From: an uncultured Lachnospiraceae bacterium
GTDB taxonomy: Bacteria; Bacillota; Clostridia; Lachnospirales; Lachnospiraceae
NCBI GenBank assembly: GCA_948438565.1
Contig: CAOJLW010000062.1
Location: 1 to 10,523 of the forward strand
Direction of reading: 5' to 3'
DNA length: 10,523 nucleotides
Every line of letters begins with the position of its first letter. Position 1 is the stretch's first letter. Shown piece after piece: positions 1-6,095 of this stretch. A model generated the notes under the pieces. That model was given only the letters and a program-made list of their open reading frames with translations, was not told the DNA's origin and did no database searches. Made by a program: the position numbers and the translations under genes.

Positions 1-173
1 TAAAGAAGTTAGGTGTGGAAGAAGAAAAGGCATGGATATGTGCCAATATGCGGAATGGAAACTGGTATTGCGGTGGATATTTCGTATTACAGACTGCATT
101 TAACAACAAGAAACTCCGTGAACTTGGATATCCAACATTCACAGAGTTTTATCTGAAAGTATGTGAAAACTAA
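1..173 (+). CDS. ltrA: Group II intron reverse transcriptase/maturase, C-terminal fragment
   Basis: Only the last 56 codons (frame starting at base 3) and the TAA stop are inside the window. The protein binds and helps fold the intron RNA and copies it into DNA during retrohoming. The visible tail contains the aromatic stretch NGNWYCGGYFVLQTAFNNKK followed by a LRELGYPTFTEFYLKV-type ending. This resembles the C-terminal end of LtrA-like proteins, where an (N)K-x-L-x-x-x-GYP motif closes the protein shortly after the maturase (X) and DNA-binding region. No Cys-rich HNH endonuclease domain follows. The RNA domains V and VI begin within a few bases of the stop, the standard arrangement for an ORF placed in domain IV. 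Identity is by motif recognition on a short fragment; intactness of the rest is unknown. Confidence 0.82.
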   Translation, partial: KKLGVEEEKAWICANMRNGNWYCGGYFVLQTAFNNKKLRELGYPTFTEFYLKVCEN

Positions 174-176
174 GGA

Positions 177-208
177 ACCGCCGTATACGGAACCGTACGT
201 ACGGTGGT
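177..208 (+). ncRNA. Group II intron domain V (catalytic hairpin)
   Basis: Bases 177-185 pair with 200-208 (nine pairs including one G-T), 198-199 (CG) form the two-base bulge, and 186-189 pair with 194-197 around a small apical loop. This 32-base hairpin with a two-base bulge is the signature of the catalytic domain V. The catalytic triad corresponds to 179-181, read as CGC. The pairing was done by eye. Confidence 0.85.
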
Positions 209-210
209 GT

Positions 211-252
211 GGGAGGTCGGTAGATAAAATAATTATCTACCTCCTACCCGAT
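211..252 (+). ncRNA. Group II intron domain VI and 3' splice end
   Basis: Bases 219-227 pair perfectly with 233-241 around a five-base loop, and the GGG at 211-213 can pair with CCC at 247-249. A246 is left unpaired near the base of the stem, seven bases from the proposed 3' end, and is the likely branch-point adenosine for lariat formation. The intron probably ends with GAT at 250-252. Confidence 0.78.
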
Positions 253-256
253 TTTG

Positions 257-302
257 TAGGAAAGACATGGCTGCTGTGAAGTGATAGCGTCTGACTTTCC
301 TA
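257..302 (+). repeat. Inverted repeat just after the intron end
   Basis: TAGGAAAG at 257-264 is the exact reverse complement of CTTTCCTA at 295-302. Two further pairs (266-267 with 292-293) follow an A-A mismatch, leaving a loop of about 24 bases. No T-run follows, so it does not look like an intrinsic terminator. Its position in the 3' exon, five bases from the intron, is notable, but no function can be assigned. Confidence 0.4.
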
Positions 303-365
303 TGAAACAAAAACCATCCGGAAGGATACCCTGAATTGTTTAAAAAAAGTTCATAAAACAGGGTA

Positions 366-394
366 TTGTATTCTATTTTTTATTAGACTATAAT
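366..394 (+). promoter_or_regulatory. Sigma-A-type promoter for the lipoprotein gene
   Basis: TTGTAT at 366-371 and a perfect TATAAT at 389-394 are separated by 17 bases, the ideal housekeeping spacing. The predicted start near 401 gives a short leader of about 35 bases before the ATG at 436, which has an AAGAGGT ribosome binding site at 423-429. As no terminator is visible after the lipoprotein gene, this promoter may also drive hydCBA. Confidence 0.7.
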
Positions 395-435
395 AAGCAA
401 ATAACGATCGAATTTCATAGAAAAGAGGTATCATT

Positions 436-1413
436 ATGGGAAAAAAATTTACATCGATACTGGCGCTTTTGCTTTGTATGGGTTTGCTGCTGATGGGTTG
501 CCAGGGCGCTAAAGATACGGTAACAGAGGCAGTTTCCACGCAGCAGGATGATCAGGAGAATAAATCAGAAGTAAGGTCGGCGTTTAAACAGGAGGATATC
601 GCTCCGACGGAAGCGGTCGAAGAAGAGACGGAACAGACGCCGGAAACCGAAACGGAAATCGAGACAGAAACTGAAACGGAAATTGAGACGGAAACAGAGC
701 TTGAGACAGAAACGGAGATAGAGATGGAAACCGAAACGGAGACGGAGACCGAAAACATAGACGGTATCGTAGCGTCTGAAGATACGTTTGATTATGTGGC
801 GCTGGGCAATTCGGTGACCTGTAATGAAATCGAACCCGGCCTGTGGTGGGGCAATTGGGGGATGGCGGCTTCATCGGAAAGCAAAGATTATGTTCATTTG
901 GTTTCCGCCTGGCTGGGCGGGCAGTCGGCGAGGCCGGTGACGACGACGGTGCTGGATTTGAAAAAATGGGAAGTGGCTCAGGTTAGGGATTCTCTGCTGC
1001 CGGATTATGAACAATATTTTAATGAGCATACGGATCTGGTTACCATACAGACTGGAGAAAATATAACGTCATTTAAAGAGACCCTGGGTGCAGATTATGC
1101 CAATCTAGTCAAGCGTATTAAGGAAAAAGCGCCCAATGCACAGGTTTTGATGTTGGGCGAGACGCTTTGGCCTTCTGAGGACATTGAATCGGCTAAACGC
1201 GCTGCTTGCAGCGCATATGGCGTCACGTTTGTAGAAATGACAGATTTTTTAAATGGTTATGAGGGGTTGTATAAATCAGCGCTTGGAGTAGAAGTATCCG
1301 GTGCGGATGGCGGCAGGTATGCGATTCAAAACGAAGTGGTGGCCGCGCATCCCAATGACGAAGGGATGGCCTGTATTGCCCAAAGAGTCATAGACCAGAT
1401 CACCATCCGCTAA
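436..1413 (+). CDS. SGNH/GDSL-hydrolase-like lipoprotein with Thr-Glu repeat linker
   Basis: A 325-residue predicted surface lipoprotein. Residues 1-22 form a lipoprotein signal peptide (KK, a hydrophobic core, lipobox LMGC) with Cys22 as the acylated residue. Residues 23-70 are polar and acidic. Residues 70-106 are almost pure alternating Thr-Glu in repeats such as TETEIE, probably an extended, strongly negative spacer away from the membrane. Residues 118-325 look like an SGNH hydrolase: YVALGNSVT supplies nucleophile Ser126, GEN at 207-209 resembles the block III GxN oxyanion motif, and AAHPNDEG supplies His305. The usual Asp three residues before the His is Val302 here, so activity is not certain. 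Family members cut ester bonds on acetylated sugars or lipids; the substrate cannot be read from sequence. It lies 35 bp before hydC with no visible terminator, so it may be co-transcribed. Confidence 0.75.
   Translation: MGKKFTSILALLLCMGLLLMGCQGAKDTVTEAVSTQQDDQENKSEVRSAFKQEDIAPTEAVEEETEQTPETETEIETETETEIETETELETETEIEMETETETETENIDGIVASEDTFDYVALGNSVTCNEIEPGLWWGNWGMAASSESKDYVHLVSAWLGGQSARPVTTTVLDLKKWEVAQVRDSLLPDYEQYFNEHTDLVTIQTGENITSFKETLGADYANLVKRIKEKAPNAQVLMLGETLWPSEDIESAKRAACSAYGVTFVEMTDFLNGYEGLYKSALGVEVSGADGGRYAIQNEVVAAHPNDEGMACIAQRVIDQITIR
643..753 (+). repeat. Imperfect GA-rich tandem repeat encoding (Thr-Glu)n
   Basis: About 110 bp of repeated GAAACNGAGAY-type units, alternating ACN and GAA/GAG codons with occasional ATC/ATA (Ile), CTT (Leu) or ATG (Met) at every third pair or so. 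The repeat encodes the linker of the lipoprotein. The synonymous mix (ACC, ACG, ACA; GAA, GAG) shows the units have drifted, so the peptide character seems to be selected more strongly than the DNA. All units keep multiples of three, so slippage would change linker length without breaking the frame. Confidence 0.85.
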
Positions 1414-1448
1414 ACAGATGACAAAAGCAAATAAAAATGGAGGTTACA

Positions 1449-1931
1449 ATGTTAGAACAATCTTACTATGACAAGGCGGATGAAATTATCAGCCAGCATG
1501 GGACTGAGCAGAGATTTTTAATCCCGATTATCCAGGATATTCAAAGCTATTACCGGTATTTGCCGCCGGATTTGTTAAGCTATGTTGCCAAATGTCTGGG
1601 GATCAATGAAGCAAAGGCATATAGCGTAGCGACGTTTTATGAAAATTTTTCTTTTGAAGCAAAAGGGAAATATGTCATTCGCGTATGTGACGGTACGGCT
1701 TGCCATGTGCGTAAATCGACCGCTATTTTAGATCAGATTTATAAGGAGACCGGTTTGGGCAAAGGCAAGCATACGACGGACGATATGCTGTTTACGTTAG
1801 AAACCGTATCTTGTTTGGGCGCGTGCGGCCTGGCGCCTGTTTTGACAGTCAATGATGTGGTGCACGCCGCAATGACGCCGGATAAAGTGCATGAATTATT
1901 TGAAGAATTGAAAGGTGCAGAGGGACAATGA
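1449..1931 (+). CDS. hydC: NuoE-like [2Fe-2S] subunit of bifurcating [FeFe] hydrogenase
   Basis: A 160-residue thioredoxin-fold ferredoxin, the small subunit of NAD-linked trimeric hydrogenases (HydC, also called HndA). It is expected to pass electrons within the HydABC complex in the cytoplasm. The four ligands of its [2Fe-2S] cluster are visible: Cys80 and Cys85 (CDGTAC), then Cys122 and Cys126 (CLGAC). The N-terminal part (about 5-70) is the helical region typical of NuoE, including ATFYENF. The start at 1449 is preferred because GGAGG at 1439-1443 lies five bases before it; the in-frame ATG at 1437 overlaps that ribosome binding site. Its stop overlaps the hydB start by ATGA, suggesting translational coupling. 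Length is normal for the family. NADP-linked HndA is the main alternative naming. Confidence 0.92.
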   Translation: MLEQSYYDKADEIISQHGTEQRFLIPIIQDIQSYYRYLPPDLLSYVAKCLGINEAKAYSVATFYENFSFEAKGKYVIRVCDGTACHVRKSTAILDQIYKETGLGKGKHTTDDMLFTLETVSCLGACGLAPVLTVNDVVHAAMTPDKVHELFEELKGAEGQ

Positions 1932-3799
1932 ACATACAAAATAGAAAGGCTTTGACAGAAAAGCGGATACAAGCAAAAGAGGCAATGAAACGGCCGTCAC
2001 ACCGTATTTTAGTCTGTGCCGGTACAGGCTGTCTGGCAGGCGGTTCAGCTAAGATTTATGATAAATTCCTGGAACTGGCAGCCAAGGAAGAAGGAGTGGA
2101 GGTAGAATTTGGCGCGGAGATTGCCCATACGGGCATAAAACGCAGCGGATGCCATGGATTTTGTGAAATGGGTCCTTTGGTTCGGATTGAGCCGAGCAAT
2201 TTTCTCTATATCAAAGTCAAAGAGGAGGATTGCTCGGAGATTTTTGAGGAGTCGATCCGCAATGACCGTCCGGTAGAGCGTCTGCTTTATGAAGCGGACG
2301 GCGTAAAATACGAGACGCAGGAGAAGATTCCGTTTTATGCGAAACAGACGCGTCTGGTGTTAAAAAACTGCGGCCACATCGATGCGGAAAATATGGACGA
2401 GTATCTTGCGGTAGGCGGATATACGGCGTTAGAAAAAGTATTGTTTGAAATGACGCCAGAAGAAGTGGTCGATGAAATCTCGGAGGCCAATTTAAGAGGG
2501 CGCGGCGGCGGCGGCTTTCAGACCGGATACAAATGGAAACAGGTGGCGCGCCAAAAGGAAACGGAGCGTTATGTGGTCTGTAACGGGGACGAAGGCGATC
2601 CGGGAGCGTTTATGGATCGCAGCGTAATGGAAGGCGATCCCCATAAGATGCTGGAAGGCATGATGATCGCTGGTTATGCAGTTGGGGCAAAAGACGGCTA
2701 TATCTATGTGCGTGCGGAATATCCGTTGGCGATTAACCGTTTGAAGCTTGCGATTGCACAGGCGGAGGAAGCCGGACTGTTAGGCGAAAATATTTTAGGC
2801 ACGGGATTTGATTTCCGGATACATATTAACCGTGGAGCGGGAGCATTTGTCTGCGGGGAAGGCAGCGCTTTGACCGCTTCGATAGAAGGCGAGCGCGGGA
2901 TGCCCAGGACGAAACCGCCCAGGACTGTAGAACAGGGATTGTTTGCAAAACCGACCGTTTTAAATAATGTAGAAACTTACGCTAACGTGCCGATGATTAT
3001 CAACGAAGGCGCGGCCTGGTACCGTTCAATTGGGACGGAAGGGAGTCCGGGGACAAAAGCCTTTGCATTGACCGGCAGCGTAAAGAATACCGGTCTGATT
3101 GAAGTGCCGATGGGCACGACGCTCCGTAAGATTGTATATGATATCGGCGGAGGGGTGAAAAATGACGTCCCGTTTAAAGCAGTGCAGATTGGAGGGCCAT
3201 CCGGCGGCTGTCTGGTAACCAGCAACTTAGAAGTCTGCTTGGATTTTGACTCCTTAAAAAAATTAAATGCCATGATTGGTTCCGGCGGTCTGGTTGTTAT
3301 GGATCAAAATACCTGTATGGTGGAAGTGGCTCGTTTCTTTATGAATTTTACACAAAATGAAAGCTGCGGGAAATGCGTTCCCTGCCGCGAAGGGACGAAA
3401 CGTATGCTGGATATTTTAGAGGATATTGTGGCTGGCAAAGGGACGATGGAATCGCTTAAGACCTTGGAGGAATTGGGGGAAGCCATTACCAATACGGCGC
3501 TTTGCGGTCTTGGAAAAAGCGCGGCGTTGCCGGTTTTATCCACACTCAGGAACTTTAGGGAAGAATATTTGGAGCATGTACAGGAAAAATGCTGTAAGAC
3601 GGGCAATTGTCAGGCATTACAGCAGTATAAGATTCGGCCCGACTTGTGTAAAGGCTGTTCCAAGTGCGCCAGAAACTGTCCAGTGCATGCAATCGACGGC
3701 AAAGTTAAAGAACCTTTTGTAATAAATCAGGAAATCTGTATCAAGTGCGGAGCCTGTCTGGAGAATTGTCCGTTTGGCGCCGTTGTGAAGGAAAGTTAG
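1928..3799 (+). CDS. hydB: NuoF-like flavin subunit of bifurcating [FeFe] hydrogenase
   Basis: A 623-residue subunit that binds NAD(H) and FMN and is thought to be the bifurcation site of HydABC. Domain order: thioredoxin-like [2Fe-2S] domain (about 25-115; Cys30, Cys35, Cys75, Cys79); NuoF core with the nucleotide/FMN glycine-rich loop RGRGGGGFQTG (190-200) and NGDEGDPGAFMDR (219-231); SLBB-like region; NuoF [4Fe-4S] site (Cys480, Cys483, Cys486 in ESCGKCVPCREG, plus Cys526); and a C-terminal 2x[4Fe-4S] ferredoxin domain (Cys574, 577, 580, 584 and Cys604, 607, 610, 614). This order and length match HydB of trimeric hydrogenases and exclude plain NuoF of complex I. Between core and ferredoxin, His550, Cys555, Cys556 and Cys561 could form the zinc site described for this family (inference). 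The start overlaps the hydC stop. Confidence 0.94.
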   Translation: MNIQNRKALTEKRIQAKEAMKRPSHRILVCAGTGCLAGGSAKIYDKFLELAAKEEGVEVEFGAEIAHTGIKRSGCHGFCEMGPLVRIEPSNFLYIKVKEEDCSEIFEESIRNDRPVERLLYEADGVKYETQEKIPFYAKQTRLVLKNCGHIDAENMDEYLAVGGYTALEKVLFEMTPEEVVDEISEANLRGRGGGGFQTGYKWKQVARQKETERYVVCNGDEGDPGAFMDRSVMEGDPHKMLEGMMIAGYAVGAKDGYIYVRAEYPLAINRLKLAIAQAEEAGLLGENILGTGFDFRIHINRGAGAFVCGEGSALTASIEGERGMPRTKPPRTVEQGLFAKPTVLNNVETYANVPMIINEGAAWYRSIGTEGSPGTKAFALTGSVKNTGLIEVPMGTTLRKIVYDIGGGVKNDVPFKAVQIGGPSGGCLVTSNLEVCLDFDSLKKLNAMIGSGGLVVMDQNTCMVEVARFFMNFTQNESCGKCVPCREGTKRMLDILEDIVAGKGTMESLKTLEELGEAITNTALCGLGKSAALPVLSTLRNFREEYLEHVQEKCCKTGNCQALQQYKIRPDLCKGCSKCARNCPVHAIDGKVKEPFVINQEICIKCGACLENCPFGAVVKES

Positions 3800-3811
3800 G
3801 AGGAGTAGGAC

Positions 3812-5503
3812 ATGGATTATATTACAATAGATTCTAAAAAAGTACCGATCGAAGGGGAGAAGAACGTCTTGTCCTTGATCCGCAAAGCCGGTATTGATTT
3901 GCCGACGTTTTGTTACCATTCGGAGTTGTCAATCTATGGAGCCTGCCGTATGTGTGTGGTGGAAGATGACCGTGGCAGGATTTTTGCATCCTGTTCTGAG
4001 CAGCCCAGACCCGGAATGGTGATTTATACCAATACAAAACGGATTCAAAGCTACCGCAAACTGATTATTGAATTGCTGCTGGCGTCGCATGACAGAGATT
4101 GTACGGTCTGCCATAAAAACGGTATGTGCGAGTTACAGTCGTTGGCGTACCGGGTGGGCGTGCATGATGTACGTTTTCCGAATACCAGAGAAGAGAAACC
4201 GATTGATATGTGCTCTCCAAGCATTGTCCTTGACCCCAATAAATGTATTCTGTGCGGCGATTGCGTTCGCACTTGTGATGAAATTCAGGGAGTTGGCGCG
4301 ATTGATTTTGCATTCCGGGGATCTAAGACGCAGGTGATTCCGGCATTTCATAAAAAACTGAGCGAAACGGAATGTGTAGGCTGCGGACAGTGCGCGGCAG
4401 TCTGTCCGACTTCGGCAATTTCCATTCGTTCTAACGTGACCGTGGTGTGGGACGCCATTGCAGATAAGAATGTCCGCGTGATAGCGCAGGTGGCTCCGTC
4501 CGTTCGGATTGCAGTCGGCGATCATTTCCAGATTCCAAAAGGAAAGAATTCTTTTGGCAAGCTGGTGGAAGCGTTGCGCATTATGGGTTTTGACGAGATA
4601 TATGATACGAATTTTGCGGCGGATTTGACCGTGATGGAAGAGGCGGCGGAATTTGTAGAGCGTCTCAAACAAGGGGATCATCTTCCGCTGTTTACTTCCT
4701 GCTGTCCAGGCTGGGTCAAATACTGTGAGAATAAATATCCGGAATTTGCCGGCAATCTCTCAACCTGCCGTTCTCCGCAGGGGATGTTCTCCGCAGTATT
4801 GAAAGAATATTATCGGGAACAGGATGAAAAAGAAGGCAAAAAAACAATCGTGGTTTCCATTATGCCCTGTACGGCCAAGAAAGGGGAAATCCTGCGGAAA
4901 GACAACTATACGGACGGCAAGCAGGATACCGATTTTGTGCTGACGACGACGGAAGTGATCCGTATGATCAAGCAGATGGGGATCCAGTTTGATAAAATCC
5001 GGGGAGAATCCGCAGATATGCCGTTTTCCTTAGCTTCCGGCGGCGGCGCAATCTTTGGCGTGACTGGAGGCGTGACCGAGGCCGTGCTTCGTAGGCTGTC
5101 TCCCCAGAAAGATTACGGAACGTTGCGTGAAATCAGCTTTTCCGGCGTCCGTGGAGAGGACGGAGTCAAGGAAACGGAGATCGACTTTGAGGGTAAAAAG
5201 GTTCGGATAGCCGTTGTCAATGGTCTGGCGAATGCAGGAAGGCTGTTAGAACGCATTCAGGCAGGCGAAGCAGCGTATGATTTTGTAGAAGTGATGGCTT
5301 GTAAAAGAGGATGCATTATGGGAGGCGGCCAACCCGGACCGGCGGGCCCCAGGACGAAAAAACGGCGTATGGAAGGCATCTATAAAGTGGATATGGGCTG
5401 CAATATTAAGTCGGCGGATGAAAATCCGGCGATCCAGGCGTTGTACCAGGGTTTCCTCAAAGGAAAGGAACATAAGCTGTTACATAGGAATTTAGGCTAT
5501 TGA
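3812..5503 (+). CDS. hydA: [FeFe] hydrogenase catalytic subunit HydA
   Basis: A 563-residue catalytic subunit that reversibly makes H2 at an H-cluster. Domains: plant-type [2Fe-2S] (Cys34, 45, 48, 61); NuoG-like His-Cys [4Fe-4S] site (His93, Cys97, Cys100, Cys106); 2x[4Fe-4S] ferredoxin (Cys145, 148, 151, 155 and Cys188, 191, 194, 198); H-cluster domain from about 220. Motif L1 is TSCCPGW (Cys298 as ligand, Cys297 as proton relay), L2 is MPCTAKK (Cys353) and L3 is MACKRGCIMGGGQP (Cys497 and bridging Cys501). L3 differs from the common ACPGGC. The C-terminal part (about 515-563, ending LLHRNLGY) is the small-subunit-like region. It lacks the extra C-terminal [2Fe-2S] domain of the longer Thermotoga HydA. 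AGGAGG at 3798-3803 overlaps the hydB stop and lies eight bases before this ATG. No maturase gene (hydE, hydF, hydG) is in the window. Confidence 0.95.
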   Translation: MDYITIDSKKVPIEGEKNVLSLIRKAGIDLPTFCYHSELSIYGACRMCVVEDDRGRIFASCSEQPRPGMVIYTNTKRIQSYRKLIIELLLASHDRDCTVCHKNGMCELQSLAYRVGVHDVRFPNTREEKPIDMCSPSIVLDPNKCILCGDCVRTCDEIQGVGAIDFAFRGSKTQVIPAFHKKLSETECVGCGQCAAVCPTSAISIRSNVTVVWDAIADKNVRVIAQVAPSVRIAVGDHFQIPKGKNSFGKLVEALRIMGFDEIYDTNFAADLTVMEEAAEFVERLKQGDHLPLFTSCCPGWVKYCENKYPEFAGNLSTCRSPQGMFSAVLKEYYREQDEKEGKKTIVVSIMPCTAKKGEILRKDNYTDGKQDTDFVLTTTEVIRMIKQMGIQFDKIRGESADMPFSLASGGGAIFGVTGGVTEAVLRRLSPQKDYGTLREISFSGVRGEDGVKETEIDFEGKKVRIAVVNGLANAGRLLERIQAGEAAYDFVEVMACKRGCIMGGGQPGPAGPRTKKRRMEGIYKVDMGCNIKSADENPAIQALYQGFLKGKEHKLLHRNLGY

Positions 5504-5527
5504 CTTTTCAATCATGTGTGCTAGAAT
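5500..5527 (+). promoter_or_regulatory. Extended -10 promoter for ilvN-ilvC
   Basis: TTGACT at 5500-5505 and TAGAAT at 5522-5527 are 16 bases apart, with the extended -10 dinucleotide TG at 5519-5520. The -35 box overlaps the last codon and stop of hydA. It gives the ilv genes their own start point even though no terminator separates them from the hydrogenase operon, so read-through from hydA is also possible. The leader to the ilvN ATG is short (about 35 bases), leaving no space for a T-box or a classical attenuator. Confidence 0.72.
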
Positions 5528-5568
5528 ATTTTTTAGTGTGAGTGTTGAGAAAAGGAAGGTTTTCTGAT

Positions 5569-6069
5569 ATGAGAAGGCAGGTTTTATCATTATTGGTGGA
5601 AAATAACCCAGGTGTTACCAGTCATATTTCCGGCCTGTTCAGCAGGCGGGGGTACAATATCGACAGTTTTTCTTCCGGCGTGACTGCGGATCCAAAGTAT
5701 ACGCGTATTACGATTGTCGCAAGCGGGGACGAGCAGATTTTAGAGCAGATTGAAAAGCAGCTTTCAAAACTCGAAGATGTTTTGGATATCAAGAAATTAG
5801 AACAGGGTTCATCGGTTACCCGGGAGCTGATTTTGGTTAAGATTCGGGCGAAGGATACGGATCGGCAGGCGATTTTAAATGTAACGGAGATTTATCATGG
5901 CAAGATTGTGGATGTGACGCACGATTCTATGGTGATTGAATTGACCGGCCATCAGGACAAGCTGGACGCATTTTTGGATTTATTGCAGGGGTATGAAATT
6001 CTGGAACTGGCCAGGACTGGCGTGACCGGCCTGACAAGGGGTTGTTCCGATGTAATATATTTAGATTAA
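5569..6069 (+). CDS. ilvN: Acetolactate synthase small (regulatory) subunit
   Basis: A 166-residue ACT-domain protein (IlvN/IlvH) that binds the catalytic subunit IlvB and usually makes the enzyme sensitive to valine. Acetolactate synthase is the first common step to valine and leucine, and by acetohydroxybutyrate to isoleucine. The N-terminal ACT domain (about 3-77) carries ENNPGVTSHISGLFSRRGYN, where Asn-x-x-Gly-Val and the Leu-Phe-x-x-Arg-Gly turn are typical; His19 stands where Arg is frequent. The C-terminal domain includes VTRELILVKI and the closing region LARTGVTGLTRG, as in full-length family members. The start at 5569 is chosen because GGAAGG at 5554-5559 lies nine bases before it; the upstream GTG at 5542 would put that site inside the gene. 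No ilvB is adjacent, so the partner must be encoded elsewhere. ilvC follows after 26 bp. Confidence 0.93.
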   Translation: MRRQVLSLLVENNPGVTSHISGLFSRRGYNIDSFSSGVTADPKYTRITIVASGDEQILEQIEKQLSKLEDVLDIKKLEQGSSVTRELILVKIRAKDTDRQAILNVTEIYHGKIVDVTHDSMVIELTGHQDKLDAFLDLLQGYEILELARTGVTGLTRGCSDVIYLD

Positions 6070-6095
6070 CGATAAATGAGGAGGAAATGAGTATC

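Larger units (their letters stand above)
1..252 (+). mobile_element. Group II intron, 3' portion (5' part outside window)
   Basis: This is the 3' end of a self-splicing retroelement. The tail of the intron-encoded reverse transcriptase/maturase is followed directly by an RNA hairpin with the typical domain V form and a domain VI hairpin. The predicted intron end is ...CCCGAT at about 252, which fits the usual AY 3' end. An unpaired A at 246 lies seven bases from that end, where the branch-point A is expected. The domain V triad reads CGC (179-181) instead of the more common AGC, as in class C introns, and the protein tail shows no HNH endonuclease domain, also fitting class C. The subclass is inferred and the exact 3' splice point could shift by a base or two. 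Confidence 0.88.

Noticed and set aside
324..368. Inverted repeat ATACCCTG (326-333) and CAGGGTAT (359-366) as a terminator
   Set aside because: The 25-base loop is long and there is no directly following T-run; it partly overlaps the -35 box of the promoter, so it might be regulatory, but support is too weak.
552..874. Ser/Val/Pro-rich open frames on the minus strand opposite the Thr-Glu repeat
   Set aside because: They exist only because the GA-rich repeat has no stop codons on the other strand; there is no ribosome binding site and the composition is a mirror of the repeat.
4133..4681. 182-codon open frame on the minus strand inside hydA
   Set aside because: It lies fully inside a well-supported gene, resembles no family I recognise, and is explained by the codon use of hydA.
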